A DNA stretch of 64,000 nt from Drosophila persimilis (taxonomy: Eukaryota > Arthropoda > Insecta > Diptera > Drosophilidae): positions 2,914,001 through 2,978,000 of the forward strand of contig NW_020825289.1 of assembly GCF_003286085.1 (NCBI RefSeq), read 5' to 3'. This document shows positions 54,390 through 64,000 of this stretch, piece after piece (the first letter of the stretch is position 1; each line of letters opens with the position of its first letter). Both the position numbers and the translations under genes were made by a program. A model generated the notes under the pieces. That model was not told where the DNA came from and searched no databases. It worked only from the letters and a program-made list of their open reading frames with translations.

Positions 54390-55165
54390 GTATTTGGTTA
54401 TAGTTTGCATAAGTTTAACAGCACTTTCGGCTATATCATTAGCCACTTTTAAATGTTTTAATATATCTAAAGCATTTTGAAAATCTTCATTACTATGCCA
54501 TTCTGAAGAATCTTCAGTTAAAACACGTTTGGAAATCATAAACATAAAATATTTCGCAGAAATAGGTATCACAATACCAGATAGTCTCTTTGTAATAAAC
54601 GTTGGAAAATTATTTTCTTCGACATCATCATGGTCAACACAAAGTGCCGAGAGTTGCATCGCCATTTTTCGCTTCTCCATGAAAGTAAGTTTTCGTCAAA
54701 CAATGCAAGTGAGATATTTTCATCCGATAAAGAACACAAAAGGCTGCAGGTTTGCAATTTTCGGATCAAATTCTTTATAATTGTACATTTTTTGCATAAA
54801 TTGAAAGTTTAGAATCAACAGCTAATGCTGACCGAAACCAATAATTTATATCAGAACGCTCTACAAAAATAGAAACGTCGCTCAAATATTTTTCTTCTTG
54901 AGTTGTCAACTTAAACTTCTCTCGAAAACTATATATTTTAAAGGTATAAATCGCCTCCAGGGAGTCGGAAAAATTACCTTTCGGAACCAATCCGAAACAA
55001 ATTCGAGTTAACTCTAACGATTTAACGTAATCAGTACGCGCATGAGTTTTCTCAATTTAACTTGACAGAAGTACTGATCAGTAACACCAAACTTAAACTT
55101 GATTTTTTCAATAGTTTTTCATGAATCTTTAAATCTGACACGTTTGGTACATTTGTACCTGATGT
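54390..55165 (-). pseudogene. Transposon-encoded protein fragment, family uncertain
   Basis: Reading leftwards through frameshifts: KTIEKIKFKFGVTD, THARTDYVKSLELTRICFG, AIYTFKIYSFREKFKLTTQE, FVERSDINYWF, then ENISLALFDENL and, at the end, VANDIAESAVKLMQ. I recall this order from a widespread, repetitive family of uncharacterised arthropod proteins (A-I-Y-x-x-K-I-x-x-F-R-x-x-F-K-L-T, ... V-N-D-x-A-E-R) that behaves like a transposon product. The superfamily is not clear to me. At least two frameshifts and stops near 55,000-55,060. Confidence 0.5.
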
Positions 55166-55365
55166 AGCTTCGGCACATGACTCAAATGCTTCCCGCAAAT
55201 TTCACTGCTGTGATCTCTGCATGGGAGGCATTATTATATAATAGTTTATTATAATAGTTTCCTTAGGCGGAATATAGCGCCCTGTAGTTGTTCAGAATTG
55301 GACACAGTTGCATCAAAACAGGCTTTTTAATTTGATCAGCTACTCCCAATTTCATTCCCATTCAT

Positions 55366-55660
55366 ACTCAAAATGAGTATTGGGGTATATTAGATTTGTG
55401 GTAAAAGTGGATGTGTGTAACTCCAGATGGAAGCGTTTCGGACCCCATAAAGTATATACATATATTCTTGATCAGCATCAATAGCGGAGTCGATTGAGCC
55501 CTGTCTGTCTGTCCGTCTGTCCGTCCGTCTGTCCGTCCCCTTCAGCGCCTAGTGCTCAAAGACTATAAGAGCAAAGCCAACGAAGTTTTGGATCCAGACT
55601 TCTGTGATATGTCACTGCTACAAGAATACTTAAAAACTTCGCCCCGCCCACTTCCCACAT
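55366..55660 (+). mobile_element. DINE-1 5' half
   Basis: Starts ATACTCAAAATGAGTATTGG, contains the core and an expanded (CTGTCCGT)n microsatellite at 55,502-55,537, and stops near the TTCGCCCCGCCCACTTCC block. Confidence 0.85.
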
Positions 55661-55739
55661 ATTTTATTGTTTTATAACAAAAGGAACATTTTTAGACCCT
55701 GAGACTTTTGATTCCGACACATTTTTTTTCGCCCATACA

Positions 55740-56525
55740 AATAAGCGCAAGCCTAGTAGCCCCTATAGCCGGTGCCCCTATATGCGGTGGTTCTCTTGAG
55801 AGAATTACCCTGGTGTATGATCGTGGTGTTATATTAGACGCCAAGCTAAAGTTTTCTGAACATATTTCTAACATGGTAAATAAGGAAATGGTCGTGCTTG
55901 AGTTTATAAAGAGGTGGTCAAAGGAATTAGACGACCCCTATATAACAAAGACTATCTATATCTCGGCTATAAACGGCTCTTGTGTTTGGCGCCCTCAGTA
56001 CAAAGTACATCAGGACCGCCCAGAAGTTTGGGGATACAAGTTTGATATTGACCTTCCATCTTTCATAATAGCAGAAAAAAGCTTAGTGTTATTTTTGTGC
56101 ACAACTTGATCAATGGTGACGTAGATAGCCCTGGTTTGTTAAGCCGCATAAACTTTACGATTCCTATTAGATCCATTATAAACTAGATAACGTTGTTCCT
56201 TCCATTTTGTGGATTGAATTATTTCTTACATGAATCGATTAGGATCATATGCTCGGATTATAATTCCCTCTACCATATCCACCACTAATCCCCTTCCTCT
56301 TATTAAACTACTAATACTCACACACCTTTCTTGTAATTAGTAACTGTATTTGTATTTTGAATGCATGCTTAGTTATTTTGGTAAGTTTAGTTCTAAGTTC
56401 TAATAGCTATCTTTCCTGAATGTTCGTGATCGGTCCGGTTATCGCGTCGCAGCGCATCTCGGTCGGTTGGGCGGCAGAAGGGCTGCGCTATTGCCTGGGA
56501 TCCGCGCGTAATAGCCTTTTTCGCG
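55740..56525 (+). mobile_element. 5'-truncated CR1-type LINE, diverged
   Basis: The ORF2 C-terminus is readable (GAPICGGSLERITLVYDRGV, FIKRWSKELDDPYITKTIY, GSCVWRPQYKVHQDR) with an internal deletion near 56,030, followed by the 3' untranslated region (GAATGCATGCTTAGTT; ATCTTTCCTGAATGTTCG). The 3' terminus is missing. Confidence 0.8.
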
Positions 56526-57264
56526 TTAGATGCCAAACAATTTAAACATCGGTCAAAGAAAATTGGTGTAAGAAAATGATACAAAAATACGATCGCGGAG
56601 CTTCAAAAGCTGCATATAACATCTACAGAGGTTACGTGTAACGGATATAGGAATTTGAGCACGGAAAAAAACATTTTAATCGACGGTACCCATAACCCAT
56701 TATGGGTTTAAAACGAGCTATGCATATGTATGTGCAAATGAATATTTGTGCATCATACATATAAATAAAACGGAAAATGCTATTTGGAGGCATAGGTAGT
56801 ATGGGGTTGCCATTTTCCCACAAGTTATGGAAAATTTGCGCACTACGGAATGGTTTTGGTTCAATTGGTCAATGTAGGTGGTAAATAATTTATTGTAATA
56901 TTGGAAAGAAGTGTTCAATGGTCAGAAGGAGTAAGAAAATAGTCTTGTTCGGAAAAAGAAGTGAATATAATAATTTCGTCATATTTTCTATTAAAACTAT
57001 TCTCAGTTCAAAATCTATCTGAATGATATTTTTCACTTAGAATTTGAGCCGATCGGATCAATAAATCATAATGAATCTATACGAACCAAATGTGAAATGT
57101 ATGACTAAAAATTAGTTTTCATTATAATAATCCATCCAAACATAACATTTCAGAAACAAAACGTTTTTAAATAAATCGCAAAGAAGACGACGATTATGCC
57201 AAATGGCAGTTCGTGGAACAATTTTTATACGCGGTACTCGAGAACTTAGGGAAAAATTAGTTTT
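56526..57264. other. Unassigned AT-rich sequence
   Basis: No supported gene or repeat. Confidence 0.4.
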
Positions 57265-57480
57265 GTGGTGGTATACAAAATAAACATTCATATTCTTGGT
57301 CAGCATCGATAGCCGGGTCGATATGGCTATGTCTTTGAGACCGTCCGACCGATCGTCCGAGCTAGAGAAACAATATTTTGTATCCAGACTTCTTTGATAT
57401 AACACTGTTACATACATGCAACATATGTATTTCAAAATTTCGTTCCGCCCCCACAAAGCACGAACCAGACAACGTGAAAA
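57265..57480 (+). mobile_element. Old DINE-1-like fragment
   Basis: TTCTTGGTCAGCATCGATAG, CCGGGTCGATATGG, a CCGTCCGACC run and CCGCCCCCACAAAGCACGAA follow the DINE-1 order but are strongly diverged. Confidence 0.6.
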
Positions 57481-58725
57481 AGGTTTAAATCAAATAAGTG
57501 GGGCAGCATTTATTTTGAAAAATCGGTAAGAATATGCATCCAAGTTAAAAAATGAACCTATGAATACCAAAATAAAGTCAGTCTTAGATCAGATTCGGTC
57601 AGAAAAAGTTAATGACTCGCAATAAAAACTTCTTTTAGGTAGTAACAGAAAAGGACTGAGAAGACAGCGTTCGAATGTGACCGAGGAAGAACGGGAATCC
57701 GTACGCGAGAGAAGTAGACTTAACACACAGAGACGTAGCGGGATCCACTGGATTTGAAGGGGAATTCGGCAACGGAAGCGGAATATTGGGAAACTCAATA
57801 TCGGCAAATCAAAAAATATTTTATACCCACAGGTATTGCATTTGAAAGGTTTAGGGTTTTGTTCATTTCATATCCGTTCTAACACAATGTGCGCCACAAC
57901 GTAGCGTGGCAGGGCCCACTAGTATATATTTTAAATAATTTTTTTTTTTTTATTATTAATATTAATTAATTAATAATAAATTTGGATTCAATTTTATTTC
58001 GCCTTCTTTTTCATCTCTGTCAGCAACTGTTCACCGACTATTCAAATGAATAAAATCATACGAATTGAATCTAGCTTATTGAACAACTGTACAAACTGAT
58101 CGGAAAGAACACATTCATAAAACGCACAGTTTTGGTGATTTAAAATCAACAATGAACAAAAATACATACATATGTATGTATGTGCATACATATTTTCCGA
58201 TTGAACGTGAACGGTAGTTATTCAAGTATTGTTCATGTATGAAAGTTTGTGCAACCACCCATGCCTTTTTCGATTTCCATAGAAATTCATTTTGGAAATT
58301 CTCAACTATAGTGTTACTGTTAAGAACTATGGAACAATCTTTTATGTATATGCCTGAAGAATTGCATAATTTATTGATTATGTAAAAAATGGAACTCTAT
58401 ACTATTTCTTGTAAATATGCATACATTTTAAATAAAAAGAAACTAGAGACAATAAATGGACACAAGTTACTTACAAACAAATTTTCAAAGCTGCGCAGAA
58501 TACTTAGAAAAATACTTGAGGACTTCACTTAGGCATAGTTAGTTGTAAAAATAAAAATTGATACACGTAAGTAAAACAAATACCTAACGTAATAATTAAA
58601 TTAAAATCCTGGCTTAAATATTTATGACGCGACTAAATGAATGAGGACTCGCAGTTTTGCATTTTTCGGAAACTATGAGCATTTGCATTATTCCATTCGT
58701 GATTGGAATCTGTAATTATCGTTGT
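57481..58725. other. Intergenic sequence and probable 3' flank of d4
   Basis: No coding sequence that I can support. Simple ACATATGTATGTA-type repeats at about 58,160-58,190. The block at 57,830-57,930 ending CCCACTAGTATATAT looks like a repeat end, family unknown. Confidence 0.4.
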
Positions 58726-60523
58726 TTATTTGTTCTTGTGAAATTCTTCCATGCAAAGCTTGCAGCTCCAAGATCCTTCTGGTGGAGTAACAAGAGGTGG
58801 TGATAGGCAATACATGTGATATCCGCGATCACAATCGTCGCAGAATAAAAGCTGATCGTCATTATCAGATGTCCCACAAATAGAACAGTACTTGCATTCT
58901 ATGCATTGCCAGCGATACCGTTTAACTGATATTATCATATTTGCTGTGAACTGTAGGCACGATGGATGACCAGAACGACCACAGTCGGAACAGGAAACAA
59001 GCTCCTCCGGCATATTAGTTTTTTTGTTTTCGCGCTGATCGCCCAAGCAAAAGTCACAGTATGGAGATGGTTGCGCCACTTCTCGTTCAACACGTAGTTT
59101 GAGTTTTTTAGGACTAGCGACAGACGCCACCACTGGCGCTGGTACTGTTGGGTTAACCGCAGCATAAATAGGAGGTCCAGCAGAGACGTTGGATGTTGCG
59201 GCTATGCCCATCCCTGCGATTCCAGCCATGGTTGCCAAGGGAATCGAGTCATTGGAAGCTCCTGCATCACTTAAAGTCTTGTCGTAAGATGAAGCAATGT
59301 TGGTCGGCATTACCAGAGCCGATTGGGAGGTTTCATCGTTAATGGGAATGGGCGATGCTGAGTTTGAATGCGATGTATAGAGTCCTGTGGCTGCAGCAGC
59401 TGCCGTGTTAGCTGCGTGGGCAACTGCTGCTGCAGCAGCCGCTGCAGCTGCAGATGTGTTTCCGCTATTTCCACCGCCTCGACGTCTCCGATCGGTTTCC
59501 CCATCAGCAGTGTTTTTGCGACGACTGCCTGCAACAATAAGCACATTCAGAGATCGTAGTGTCCAAGCTCATGAAATTAGTTACTTACCACCGCCTTTGC
59601 GACCACGCTTAGGAGTACCTTCTACATTTGCATTGGACCGCCGTGGCCGTGAGCTCCGCTTGCGTTTTCCCCTATTACTGTAAGACTCATCGAAATCGTT
59701 ATCAGAATCAAAGTCATCTTCATAGTCGTCGCCGCCATGATGGTAGTGGGAAGAGTCTATCTCGTCGTGGAACCACTCCTTTTCGGCATTTGCATGTGAA
59801 TCTTTACTATCATTGTCTCCCGAAGCCCCCATAGAATTGCCGTCCGTAGCAGCAATAGCTGAAAGAAAAAATAAATATAATAATCGAGCGTAGTTTTACT
59901 CAGTTAAGTTTTTCACTTTAACCTGTGAAACCGCCAAATGATCAAATATATAGCATTTGGATTTATATATTTTAAAAATTTCACCAAACTAAAGTGACCT
60001 TCCTAATGATATTTACAAGGTGAACAACTAAATTTTTATTGATTTTTGAAACGACTTTAGATAGTCCCTTACCAGCACTTTCAGTCTGATGATGGTCACG
60101 TACACTGACTGTACATGTTGGTACATGGTGATGGTGATGTTGTTGATGCTGTTGGTGGTGGGAGTGGGAAAGATGGTGCTCGCGGTACTGATAGGCACGG
60201 TAGCTATGATTTGGGTTTAGTAAATACTGTCGCTTCGGCTTACGCCAACGAGTTGATGGGTACGTATAAATCTGTCCATGGCGGAATCCTGGCATACGCT
60301 GTTTCTTTTTCATGAAGAGGGCACAGTGTGTCTGCGCAACACCGGTCTGGGGGTCAAGAAATGGCATTCGAAGACGTCTTTCGATACAAAGTCGCGTGTT
60401 GAAGTTCTCGCTATTTTCTAGTATCTCCTTATACCTTTCCTTGTCGTTTAGAAAGTTTTGGATTCTCTCAAAGTTTCCAATGTTTACGACCAATGTTTTT
60501 TCAATTTCCGAAGCGGAAGCCAT
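58726..60523 (-). CDS. d4: d4-family double-PHD-finger protein (DPF/requiem homolog)
   Basis: Three exons, 60,073-60,523, 59,589-59,858 and 58,726-59,528, with matching phases, give 507 residues. Residues 1-75 are the Requiem N-terminal domain ([20 protein letters not shown]). A His-rich stretch, an acidic then basic region with nuclear-localisation-like [10 protein letters not shown], and an Ala-rich tract lead to tandem PHD fingers (CDFCLGDQ ... [32 protein letters not shown]). There is no Kruppel-type C2H2 finger, which vertebrate DPF proteins have; I recall that the fly d4 and toothrin proteins lack it too. Vertebrate DPFs are BAF complex subunits reading acylated histone H3. The Muller C neighbours favour d4 over its X-linked paralog toothrin. 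Confidence 0.9.
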
Positions 60524-61289
60524 ATTGATGCGGTTGATGTCGGCGTGCGAGCCTTCGACCAGTAGAAAGAAACTAAGTATCGCGAATTAAATGAAATAAT
60601 TTATCTCAAACTTTCGGCAATCATTGAAAAAATTGGTTTGATTTAAATGCAAAAACCACGCATTTTTCCCAATTGTATTCGTATGTACAAACAACTTTTT
60701 TAAAGTACAAAACAAAGGGACGGGACGCAGAACGAACACACACAAACAAATTAATATTTTCCCGAAGTGGCAACAATACGTTTTTGGTATTCGGATTTCG
60801 TACGAATTTGGTATAAATACCGCGACTTCAAGTATCAAAAATAATAGGGGGAGGCCCGTAATATGCTTAAAAATTGGGTTCGTCATCAGTTTATGAGAGT
60901 ATATGAATGCAAATTTAATTTAATATGGTATTAAAATTACTTTGACATTTGTGATACGATTGACATTTTTTTATTTTATATGGCCTAAGGAATCAGGAAA
61001 ACGAATATTATAATGTAATACTTTGTGCTACTTAGTTTATTTATTTTCTTCTTACATTGCCTCTTCGGTACATCACTTAACTAATTTTTCGACGGCATAC
61101 AAGCCAAATAATATTTTACTGAACGAATATATTTAGGGACTATACATATATACAAATAGTATAACTATCTACCGTTTAAGCGCCACAGGTTGTCCTATAA
61201 CAGTGACTAGACTTAGTTGGTGTTTTCAAAAGGAGTGTCTTTGGTTTGACATCGGTGGGGTTTGAGGCCAGGGTCTTAAGCTGTCTCGG
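60524..61289. other. d4 upstream region and downstream flank of the RING gene tail
   Basis: No coding sequence supported; a minus-strand open frame at 60,587-60,886 lies in AT-rich leader and has no domain features. Confidence 0.4.
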
Positions 61290-61555
61290 TTAGGGGCGAA
61301 TGAAAGCCCTCGTTGTTGGAATATATGAGTGTGCCATCAAAGTTTCAATCGTCTGAATGGGGGTCTTGCAATAGAAACACACCTCGGAGTTCAGCATCTG
61401 CTGCATGATGCAGTCGATGTAGTCGCACAAATAATGCCTGCAGGGCGTGAATACTGCCGTACTTGGCCCAGCAGATGGGACACAGCGGATCCTCCGATGG
61501 TAGTGTTGTGTCCGAGAACAGAGTCTGCTTCATGCGCTTTACACTGAAACAATGC
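61290..61555 (-). pseudogene. RING-finger C-terminus (RNF123/KPC1-like), frame disrupted
   Basis: The minus strand reads KRMKQTLFSDTTLPSEDPL then CPICWAK in one frame (to about 61,465) and, in a second frame, AVFTPCRHYLC, DCIMQQMLNSEVCFYCKTPI and QTIETL, ending at a stop (61,290-61,292). Together these are the C3HC4 RING of the RNF123/KPC1 ubiquitin-ligase tail, but a deletion right after CPICWAK breaks the frame and removes residues, and the spacing HYLCDYIDC has two residues too many between zinc ligands. A TTTCAG acceptor lies just upstream (about 61,549). No further exon was found upstream, so this is a remnant, a partial duplicate, or a sequence error in a real gene. Confidence 0.6.
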
Positions 61556-62045
61556 GCTGTGCATTGAAATTAATCGTTCAGTTGTGTTACGTCAATAGGC
61601 AAATGCAGCTTTAACAAGAAGATACGCAATACACCACTATAAAGCACACAATTCAGTTTATACAACGAAAATTCCTTGGACGTCTGGTATCAAGAAATGG
61701 AAACATCGTTGGTTTCGCCTCAACGAAGTAAGTAACAGAGAAGTTAGCGAATACGGTGATGTAGTAGTCAGCACTTGATTAATATTGTGTTCAAAAATTT
61801 ATCTTAATGAATTCTAAGGGAGAAAATAAATAAAAATTAATTTTAGAAAGTATGTATAAAAAATACTGTTAAGGAAAATCATTAAAAATATTTAATTTTA
61901 ATTTAATTAGTATTTTAAGATTTGATAAGCGGTATTTTTTTTTTGGGACGGTTACACTAAAGGGCGTGTGTTGTTTTTATGACGCAAAGGTTTCTTGGGT
62001 TGGGTGTTTTTCGTTTGTATAGTCAAACAAATCCCGCGTTCCAAA
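61556..62045. other. Region upstream of the claudin gene
   Basis: No clear coding exon. On the minus strand a short open stretch at about 61,640-61,725 (EAKPTMFPFLDTRRPRNF) might be an old exon of the RING gene, but I cannot support it. Confidence 0.4.
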
Positions 62046-62831
62046 ATGGGGGCGTCAAACCGTAGTACGCAAGTGGCTCTTTGCATTTCCGCGATTTCAT
62101 TTCTGCTTTTTATTATTGCGTTTTCAACCCCCTATTGGTTGGTTACAGATGGTCGTTTAGAAAAGCCACGCTTTACCAATCTAGGGCTATGGGAAGTGTG
62201 CTTCAACGATTTTCAGGATATTCACCGTTTCTACGACAACCCTTTCAATGGATGCATGTGGGTCTTTGAAGAGGAATACTACATCATTCATGATTTTCTA
62301 CTACCGGGATTCTATATAGCGGTGCAGCTATTTGCAACGCTGTGCTTCGTCATGTGCCTTATTGGCCTTCCCCTTACACTGGCCTTTTTACGGACTTCTC
62401 GCGACGATGATAGATATGTTGTGCTGCTACTGACCATTGGAACTTGCCAAGTGTTGGGCTCAATTTTCGGATTTATTGCCGTGGTCATTTTCGGTGCCAA
62501 GGGAGACTCTCGTGACTGGATGCCTGGATGGCAGAACAATGACATGGGCTGGTCTTTCGCGTTGGGCGTGGTTGGCGCTGTGTTGTTGCTACCTGGAGGA
62601 ATACTTTACATGATTGAAGCTCGACGCGAGCGCTACAAGCGCCTCAACGAAATAAGTAACCGAGAATATGGAGATGACTACTATCAGCACCAGGCAAACG
62701 TCGCGACGACCCCCACTGCTCCATCACCGTCTCAATCTTACTTTGCACCAGAGCCAAGCCGCCCACGTCGTCCTCAGCCTGGACGTACACCAAATACCCA
62801 GCCACAGGGAGGAATCCAAACAGATATATAA
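62046..62831 (+). CDS. kune: Claudin-family septate-junction protein
   Basis: An intronless 261-residue frame; the start at MGASNRSTQ is preferred over an in-frame Met 17 codons upstream because TM1 then begins at once. Four membrane segments: about 11-31 (ALCISAISFLLFIIAFSTPY), 95-120, 133-158 and 173-195. The first extracellular loop has the claudin signature YW ... NLGLWEVC ... GCMW. A cytoplasmic tail of about 65 residues is rich in Pro, Ser and Gln and lacks an obvious YV-type PDZ ligand (it ends GGIQTDI). Fly claudins (kune-kune, sinuous, megatrachea) build the paracellular barrier of septate junctions. The Muller C neighbours and length suggest kune-kune; this is from memory, so another family member is possible. 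Confidence 0.85.
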   Translation: MGASNRSTQVALCISAISFLLFIIAFSTPYWLVTDGRLEKPRFTNLGLWEVCFNDFQDIHRFYDNPFNGCMWVFEEEYYIIHDFLLPGFYIAVQLFATLCFVMCLIGLPLTLAFLRTSRDDDRYVVLLLTIGTCQVLGSIFGFIAVVIFGAKGDSRDWMPGWQNNDMGWSFALGVVGAVLLLPGGILYMIEARRERYKRLNEISNREYGDDYYQHQANVATTPTAPSPSQSYFAPEPSRPRRPQPGRTPNTQPQGGIQTDI

Positions 62832-63259
62832 CCGTTAAAGAGGACTCAACTAATCTAAACATATCAATTCATTTTTAGTACCGTGTCTAGATTAATAATA
62901 TTAGCTCGATTAACTCCAGCAATTATATTGTCGCTAGATGTAATCAAACATTATTGAAACATCCGTCCATTAATGCTTATTTTTTCAAATTTTACTACAA
63001 ATATTTTAAGAACAGAACTTGAAATAAATTCTACAAACATTTCAAACTTAAAGTTTTATTTTATTCTCAAGTACTATGATGCAGATTTGAAAAAACTTAC
63101 AGAGATGTTTCTTATAAAATTAATTTATACTAAAGTACTATTATTTCCTGTCCATGCCTAACAACAACTTAATCTTTTTACAATTTAAACACGACGCATT
63201 ATGTGGGGCTGCCCAAGTTCACTTCGTCGACAAGAAAACTTAGATGTAAAAGATCATGT
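62832..63259. other. Spacer between convergent claudin and Josephin genes
   Basis: 3' untranslated sequence of both genes; no coding sequence supported. Confidence 0.5.
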
Positions 63260-63909
63260 TCAATCTGCTGTTTTATTTATGTCGTGCGATTCTTCTATCC
63301 ATCGCTGTGGTGATTCATTACAGTCGCTGCGATAACGTACAAGAAAAAGTTCTCGCTGCTGTTCCTTTTCCTTAAGCTGTTCCCGCAAAAAGTGGAGCAC
63401 GTCGGATTCTGTGCCCAACAATTCAGGCTGTCGAAGTTTGGAATCCAGATTATAGTAGTGCTGACCTATGCGACGTACAGCTATCCAGTGTCTCTTTCGT
63501 ATTGGTAATGTTATTGCGCCGATTTTGTAATCTAATGGAATATTAAGTATGAACCCCACAATTTTATCCAAGTCAATGCAAGACGGGTCTTTTCGTTTAT
63601 CAAACCAAAAGGCTTCGCAATGTCTTATCTCTAAGGCAGTCATAATAACATTGATATCATAATTTCCGAGTCCCAGAAGAGATCGATGAGGATTTATCCA
63701 CGCGTTTGGACTTAAGTTACTGCAGATATTATCCAGTTCTGCCTTTTGGTAAATATTTTCTGGCAATAAAATTGCATGTATCAGAATGCCTTTAAAAGCG
63801 TAATACAGTAAAAGGTAACTATCATACCTTGAAATAGATTGTTAAGAGCGTGGAGCGCACATAACTGCCTTGTTTGCTTCTCATGATAAATCTTCAAAGT
63901 TGTTGGCAT
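63260..63909 (-). CDS. Josephin-domain deubiquitinase (JOSD1/2-like)
   Basis: Two exons, 63,828-63,909 and 63,260-63,759, separated by a 68-bp intron (donor GTATGA, acceptor TTGCCAG), give 193 residues. Exon 1 encodes IYHEKQTRQLCALHALNNLF, holding the catalytic Cys of the Josephin papain-like fold; exon 2 supplies the catalytic His (KRHWIAVR) and the Asn/Asp (YYNLDSK). The length matches human JOSD1/JOSD2 (about 190-200 residues), i.e. a stand-alone Josephin domain without the ataxin-3 UIMs or polyglutamine. It cleaves ubiquitin chains. The first exon is too short to stand out alone. I believe the D. melanogaster ortholog is CG3781. Confidence 0.92.
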
Positions 63910-64000
63910 GGTTGTCTTAATTATACTAATAATTAATTAATTAATTTGACATAGTTGTGAGTGGGTAGTCGAGTGCGCACTTTTTAGAACTCTTAGTACA

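Noticed and set aside
55502-55537. CTGTCCGT short repeats as a possible CRISPR-like or satellite array
   Set aside because: This is the internal microsatellite of DINE-1, present in every copy of the family here.
59387-59683. Plus-strand Ala-rich open frame of 98 codons
   Set aside because: It is antisense to the Ala-rich and basic segments of d4 and spans its exon-intron boundary.
60587-60886. Minus-strand frame of 99 codons upstream of d4
   Set aside because: Hydrophobic by composition, lies in the AT-rich leader region, and has no recognisable motif.

Overview
The window is insect nuclear DNA, almost certainly from Drosophila. It carries an RYamide neuropeptide precursor, a d4-family double-PHD protein, a claudin-family septate-junction protein, a DM4/DM12 gene, short 53-61 bp introns, and many copies of the Drosophila Helitron-like repeat DINE-1/INE-1 (ISY in the obscura group). 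The gene set (METTL25-like, presequence protease, d4, claudin, RYamide, ARL14EP-like) looks like a proximal Muller element C (2R-type) block. The DINE-1 variant suggests the obscura group. Species and chromosome are inference from memory of gene locations, not from a search.

Layout. Positions 1-25,000 are a repeat graveyard with no host gene that I can support: CR1/Jockey-group and LOA/I-group LINEs, BEL/Pao LTR-element fragments, hAT and Tc1 remnants, a P-superfamily-like insertion, and DINE-1 copies, often nested. Positions 25,000-32,500 are AT-rich and nearly gene-free; they hold a TATA/initiator promoter (about 26,184-26,222) that may be the distal promoter of RYamide. From 32,500 to 41,000 come host genes: a secreted Ala/Gln-rich protein (-), RYamide (+, three coding exons), a METTL25-like methyltransferase (-, two exons) and the mitochondrial presequence protease (-, two exons). 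Positions 41,834-49,584 are a PIF/Harbinger-type element carrying a broken MADF gene; a complete BEL/Pao retrotransposon with two identical-looking 476-bp LTRs is inserted at the first splice donor of that gene. Positions 50,000-58,700 hold an ARL14EP-like gene (+), a four-exon DM4/DM12 gene (-), and more repeats. Positions 58,700-64,000 hold d4 (-, three exons), a damaged RING-finger gene tail (-), a claudin (+) and a Josephin-domain deubiquitinase (-, two exons).

The host genes do not form an operon-like pathway; they are ordinary neighbours. The most informative features are the mobile-element histories that can be read at base level: target-site duplications, restored reading frames after removing an insertion, and a 40-bp LINE fragment that two DINE-1 copies share at the same junction. 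Splice junctions were reconstructed by hand from GT/AG sites and reading-frame continuity; no transcript data were available.
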